DNA of 8,848 nucleotides, from assembly GCA_029974855.1 (NCBI GenBank), contig JARKQO010000171.1:1-8848 (forward strand), in the 5' to 3' direction. Numbering within the stretch: the stretch's first letter is position 1; each line of letters begins with the position of its first letter. Shown one piece after another: positions 7,258 to 8,848 of this stretch. The position numbers and the translations under genes are program-made. The stretch comes from Eubacteriales bacterium (GTDB lineage Bacteria > Bacillota_A > Clostridia > Christensenellales > Aristaeellaceae). The notes beneath the pieces were generated by a model. That model was given only the letters and a program-made list of their open reading frames with translations, made no database searches and was not told the origin of the DNA.

Positions 7258-8802
7258 ATGGGAACCCCGCATCACAACCTGAAAGCCGTGTTGGAATACT
7301 TCGGGCTCACAAACCTGGCGGTATCCAAGGCCACCGGCATCGACCCCTCCAGCGTCAGCCGCATGGTGAACGGCCGGCGCGGGCTGTTGGCCGCCAGCCC
7401 GCAGATGGAGGCCCTGGCGGACTATCTCCTGGCCCAAAGCCAACGGGTGGCGGATATGGACTGGCTTGGGGAGCGGTTTCGGGCCGCGGGGCTGCCCACG
7501 GACGTTTCCACCGTGTACCGCTTCCGGCAGAACCTGATCATGTGGCTGGCCACGGACGGCGACAAGCTGCGCCGGAACCTGGGCGCGTCCCTTCCCGGGG
7601 ACATGGCGGGGGGCGCGCCTCCCGTGGCCGGGGAGCCCGCCCCACAGGCCGGGCCCTTGGGTGGGGACGTGAAAACCGGCATCGTGGAGATCGTATTGGC
7701 CCTGCGCCCGGCCCTGGCGGGGCTGCCCAAAAGCGCCACGGTGAACCTCTTCCTTTCCAGCGACAGGCTGGCCACGGCGGCCCACCAGGACTTTTCCGCT
7801 TTGGTGGGCGAGATGGTGGCCGCCAAGGACCTCCATGTGAACCTGATCGTCTGCGTTTCCGGCGATACCCAGGCCATGTCCAAGCTGCTGGACGCCTATA
7901 TGGCCGCGCTGATCTCCGGCCATGCGCGGCTGTCGGTGGTGCACGGCATGACCCAGACCCTCACCAGCTCCCTCCACATCCTGACCCCAAGCGCCTATGC
8001 CATGCTGGTGACGGAGACGGCGGGGGCTGCCGCGCCGCCCATTGCCACCATCATCCGCAACGGGGATTTCGTGGCGGAAATGCAAAGCAGCTTTGAGACC
8101 GCCGCCCGCTATGCCCAGCCCATTTTGAACATCTACGGCGACAACTATTCCCGCAACATTCTGGAGCTTCTCCACAGGGAGTTCTGCACCCCCGGGGCGC
8201 TGGATGTGGTCAAGGACAGCATCAACCCCCTGTACATGCCGCCCAAGGCCTATGACCGCTATTTAAAAACCAGGGGGCACTCCGGGGAGGAATATACCTG
8301 GCGCAGCTCGGAGTTCGGGCGGTTCAAAAGCGGCATGGACAGCGCGCTGCAAACCGGGTCCGCCTACCGGGAAATCCTTTCCCTCTCCCGCCTCAACGAC
8401 ATCGCCTTGCGGGGCTCCTGCCGGATGGCGGGGCTGTACTTCATGGAACGGGGCTATCTGGACCTGGACGCCCGGGGATGCGTGGATATTCTGGAAGGCT
8501 ACATCGACTATCTGGAAAACGTCCCGGGCTTCAGCATGGTCCTTCTGGACGATCTGTCCATGCTGCATCAAAGCAGCTGCTGGCACCTGAAACGCAACCA
8601 AAGCCTGGGCATCAACAACTGGCAGGGCCGGGAGCCGGTGATGATCCACTCCGATCAGCTCATGCTTCTGCGCGAATTTCAAGCTCATTTCGACAGTCTA
8701 TGGGCGCAGGGCGCGGGCGCTGTCGGCAGCCGGGCGAATGTGATCAGCATTTTGCGGGATGTGGCGGGACGGCTGGAGAGCAGGAGCATGGATAAAACAT
8801 GA
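7258..8802 (+). CDS. XRE-like helix-turn-helix protein with large sensor-like region
   Basis: No signal peptide or membrane segment, so cytoplasmic. Positions are counted from the upstream in-frame ATG 7246. Residues 10-62 form a Cro/C1-type helix-turn-helix: LAVSKATGIDPSSVSRMVNGRR gives the recognition-helix pattern (helix two 24-30, recognition helix 35-41). Residues 112-142 are a Gly/Pro/Ala linker. Residues 143-295 and 357-490 are two mixed alpha/beta parts that look distantly alike: LLDAYM (214) with ILEGYI (415), and IIRNGDFVAEMQSSF (269-283) with MIHSDQLMLLREFQAHF (466-482). The last pattern recalls the C-terminal ligand region of PLD-like regulator domains, but no HKD motif is present. 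The start is 32 bases after the LRR lipoprotein stop, so cotranscription is likely. The stop overlaps the next ATG. A DNA-binding regulator sensing an unknown ligand is the best guess. No ATA codon seen. Confidence 0.82.
   Translation: MGTPHHNLKAVLEYFGLTNLAVSKATGIDPSSVSRMVNGRRGLLAASPQMEALADYLLAQSQRVADMDWLGERFRAAGLPTDVSTVYRFRQNLIMWLATDGDKLRRNLGASLPGDMAGGAPPVAGEPAPQAGPLGGDVKTGIVEIVLALRPALAGLPKSATVNLFLSSDRLATAAHQDFSALVGEMVAAKDLHVNLIVCVSGDTQAMSKLLDAYMAALISGHARLSVVHGMTQTLTSSLHILTPSAYAMLVTETAGAAAPPIATIIRNGDFVAEMQSSFETAARYAQPILNIYGDNYSRNILELLHREFCTPGALDVVKDSINPLYMPPKAYDRYLKTRGHSGEEYTWRSSEFGRFKSGMDSALQTGSAYREILSLSRLNDIALRGSCRMAGLYFMERGYLDLDARGCVDILEGYIDYLENVPGFSMVLLDDLSMLHQSSCWHLKRNQSLGINNWQGREPVMIHSDQLMLLREFQAHFDSLWAQGAGAVGSRANVISILRDVAGRLESRSMDKT
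8782..8786 (+). promoter_or_regulatory. Ribosome binding site for the last, partial gene
   Basis: AGGAG inside the 3' end of the HTH gene, 12 bases before ATG 8799. It supports the ATGA overlap as a real, translationally coupled start. The in-frame ATG at 8788 belongs to the HTH frame and stops after four codons. Confidence 0.55.
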
Positions 8803-8848
8803 CATTATTTGAACCCGAAATTTATGATAACGCACTGAAAGGGGACGA
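8799..8848 (+). CDS. Start of a gene running past the window (3'-truncated)
   Basis: ATG 8799-8801 overlaps the TGA stop of the HTH gene (8800-8802) in an ATGA arrangement, with AGGAG at 8782-8786. The 16 visible codons read MTLFEPEIYDNALKGD with no stop. The stretch is lower in GC than the HTH gene. There is no signal peptide character at the N-terminus, so a cytoplasmic product is likely. Too short to assign a family. The overlap implies it is made together with the HTH protein and may be its functional partner. Confidence 0.55.
   Translation, partial: MTLFEPEIYDNALKGD

Noticed and set aside
7134..8096. 320-codon + strand frame overlapping the HTH gene
   Set aside because: Arg/Gly/Pro-rich product typical of an out-of-frame reading of GC-rich DNA; the overlapping HTH frame has a recognisable fold.
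7144..8175. 343-codon minus-strand frame across the LRR lipoprotein end and HTH gene
   Set aside because: Low-complexity Gly/His/Gln product antisense to two well-supported genes; it crosses their junction without any sign of its own start.

Overview
The window is GC-rich (by eye around 60 %) and carries its genes on the + strand with short spacers and clear AGGAG-type ribosome binding sites. It encodes large exported proteins built from bacterial RCC1 repeats, BspA-type leucine-rich repeats (LRR_5) and acidic/Pro-rich linkers. This fits a high-GC, gut-type Clostridia genome (Oscillospiraceae or Christensenellales-like). The taxonomic guess is inference from protein style; there is no rRNA or other marker here.

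Layout. (1) 3-980: 3' part of an RCC1-repeat protein whose start lies before the window, ending in a domain of about 150 residues. (2) 1104-2642: secreted BspA-type LRR protein with a lipocalin-like middle region and the same C-terminal domain as gene 1. (3) 2643-2911: a 269-base spacer with no convincing gene. (4) 2912-5689: a 925-residue secreted protein with three beta-rich domains joined by acidic/Pro-rich linkers, a long helical part and a beta-rich C-terminal domain. (5) 5701-5745: two GC-rich hairpins without a T-run. (6) 5780-7225: a lipoprotein (lipobox LGGC) with BspA-type LRRs and a different C-terminal beta domain. (7) 7258-8802: a cytoplasmic XRE-like helix-turn-helix protein with a large, possibly duplicated, sensor-like region. 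(8) 8799-8848: the first 16 codons of another gene, overlapping gene 7 by ATGA.

How it fits together. Genes 1, 2, 3 and 4 (counting CDSs) look like envelope or secreted proteins with adhesion or protein-binding scaffolds: a beta-propeller, LRR solenoids and Ig-like domains. No enzyme active site, transporter, sortase motif, mobile-element gene, tRNA or CRISPR array was seen. The strongest unexplained signals are the C-terminal domain shared by an RCC1 and an LRR protein, and a sharp codon-usage split: ATA isoleucine codons recur in the RCC1/LRR genes but are absent from the 925-residue protein and the HTH protein. That split suggests repeat-protein genes interleaved with genes of a different history. 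The HTH protein starts 32 bases after the LRR lipoprotein stop and is translationally coupled to the next gene, so it may regulate, or belong to, a unit that continues past the window.
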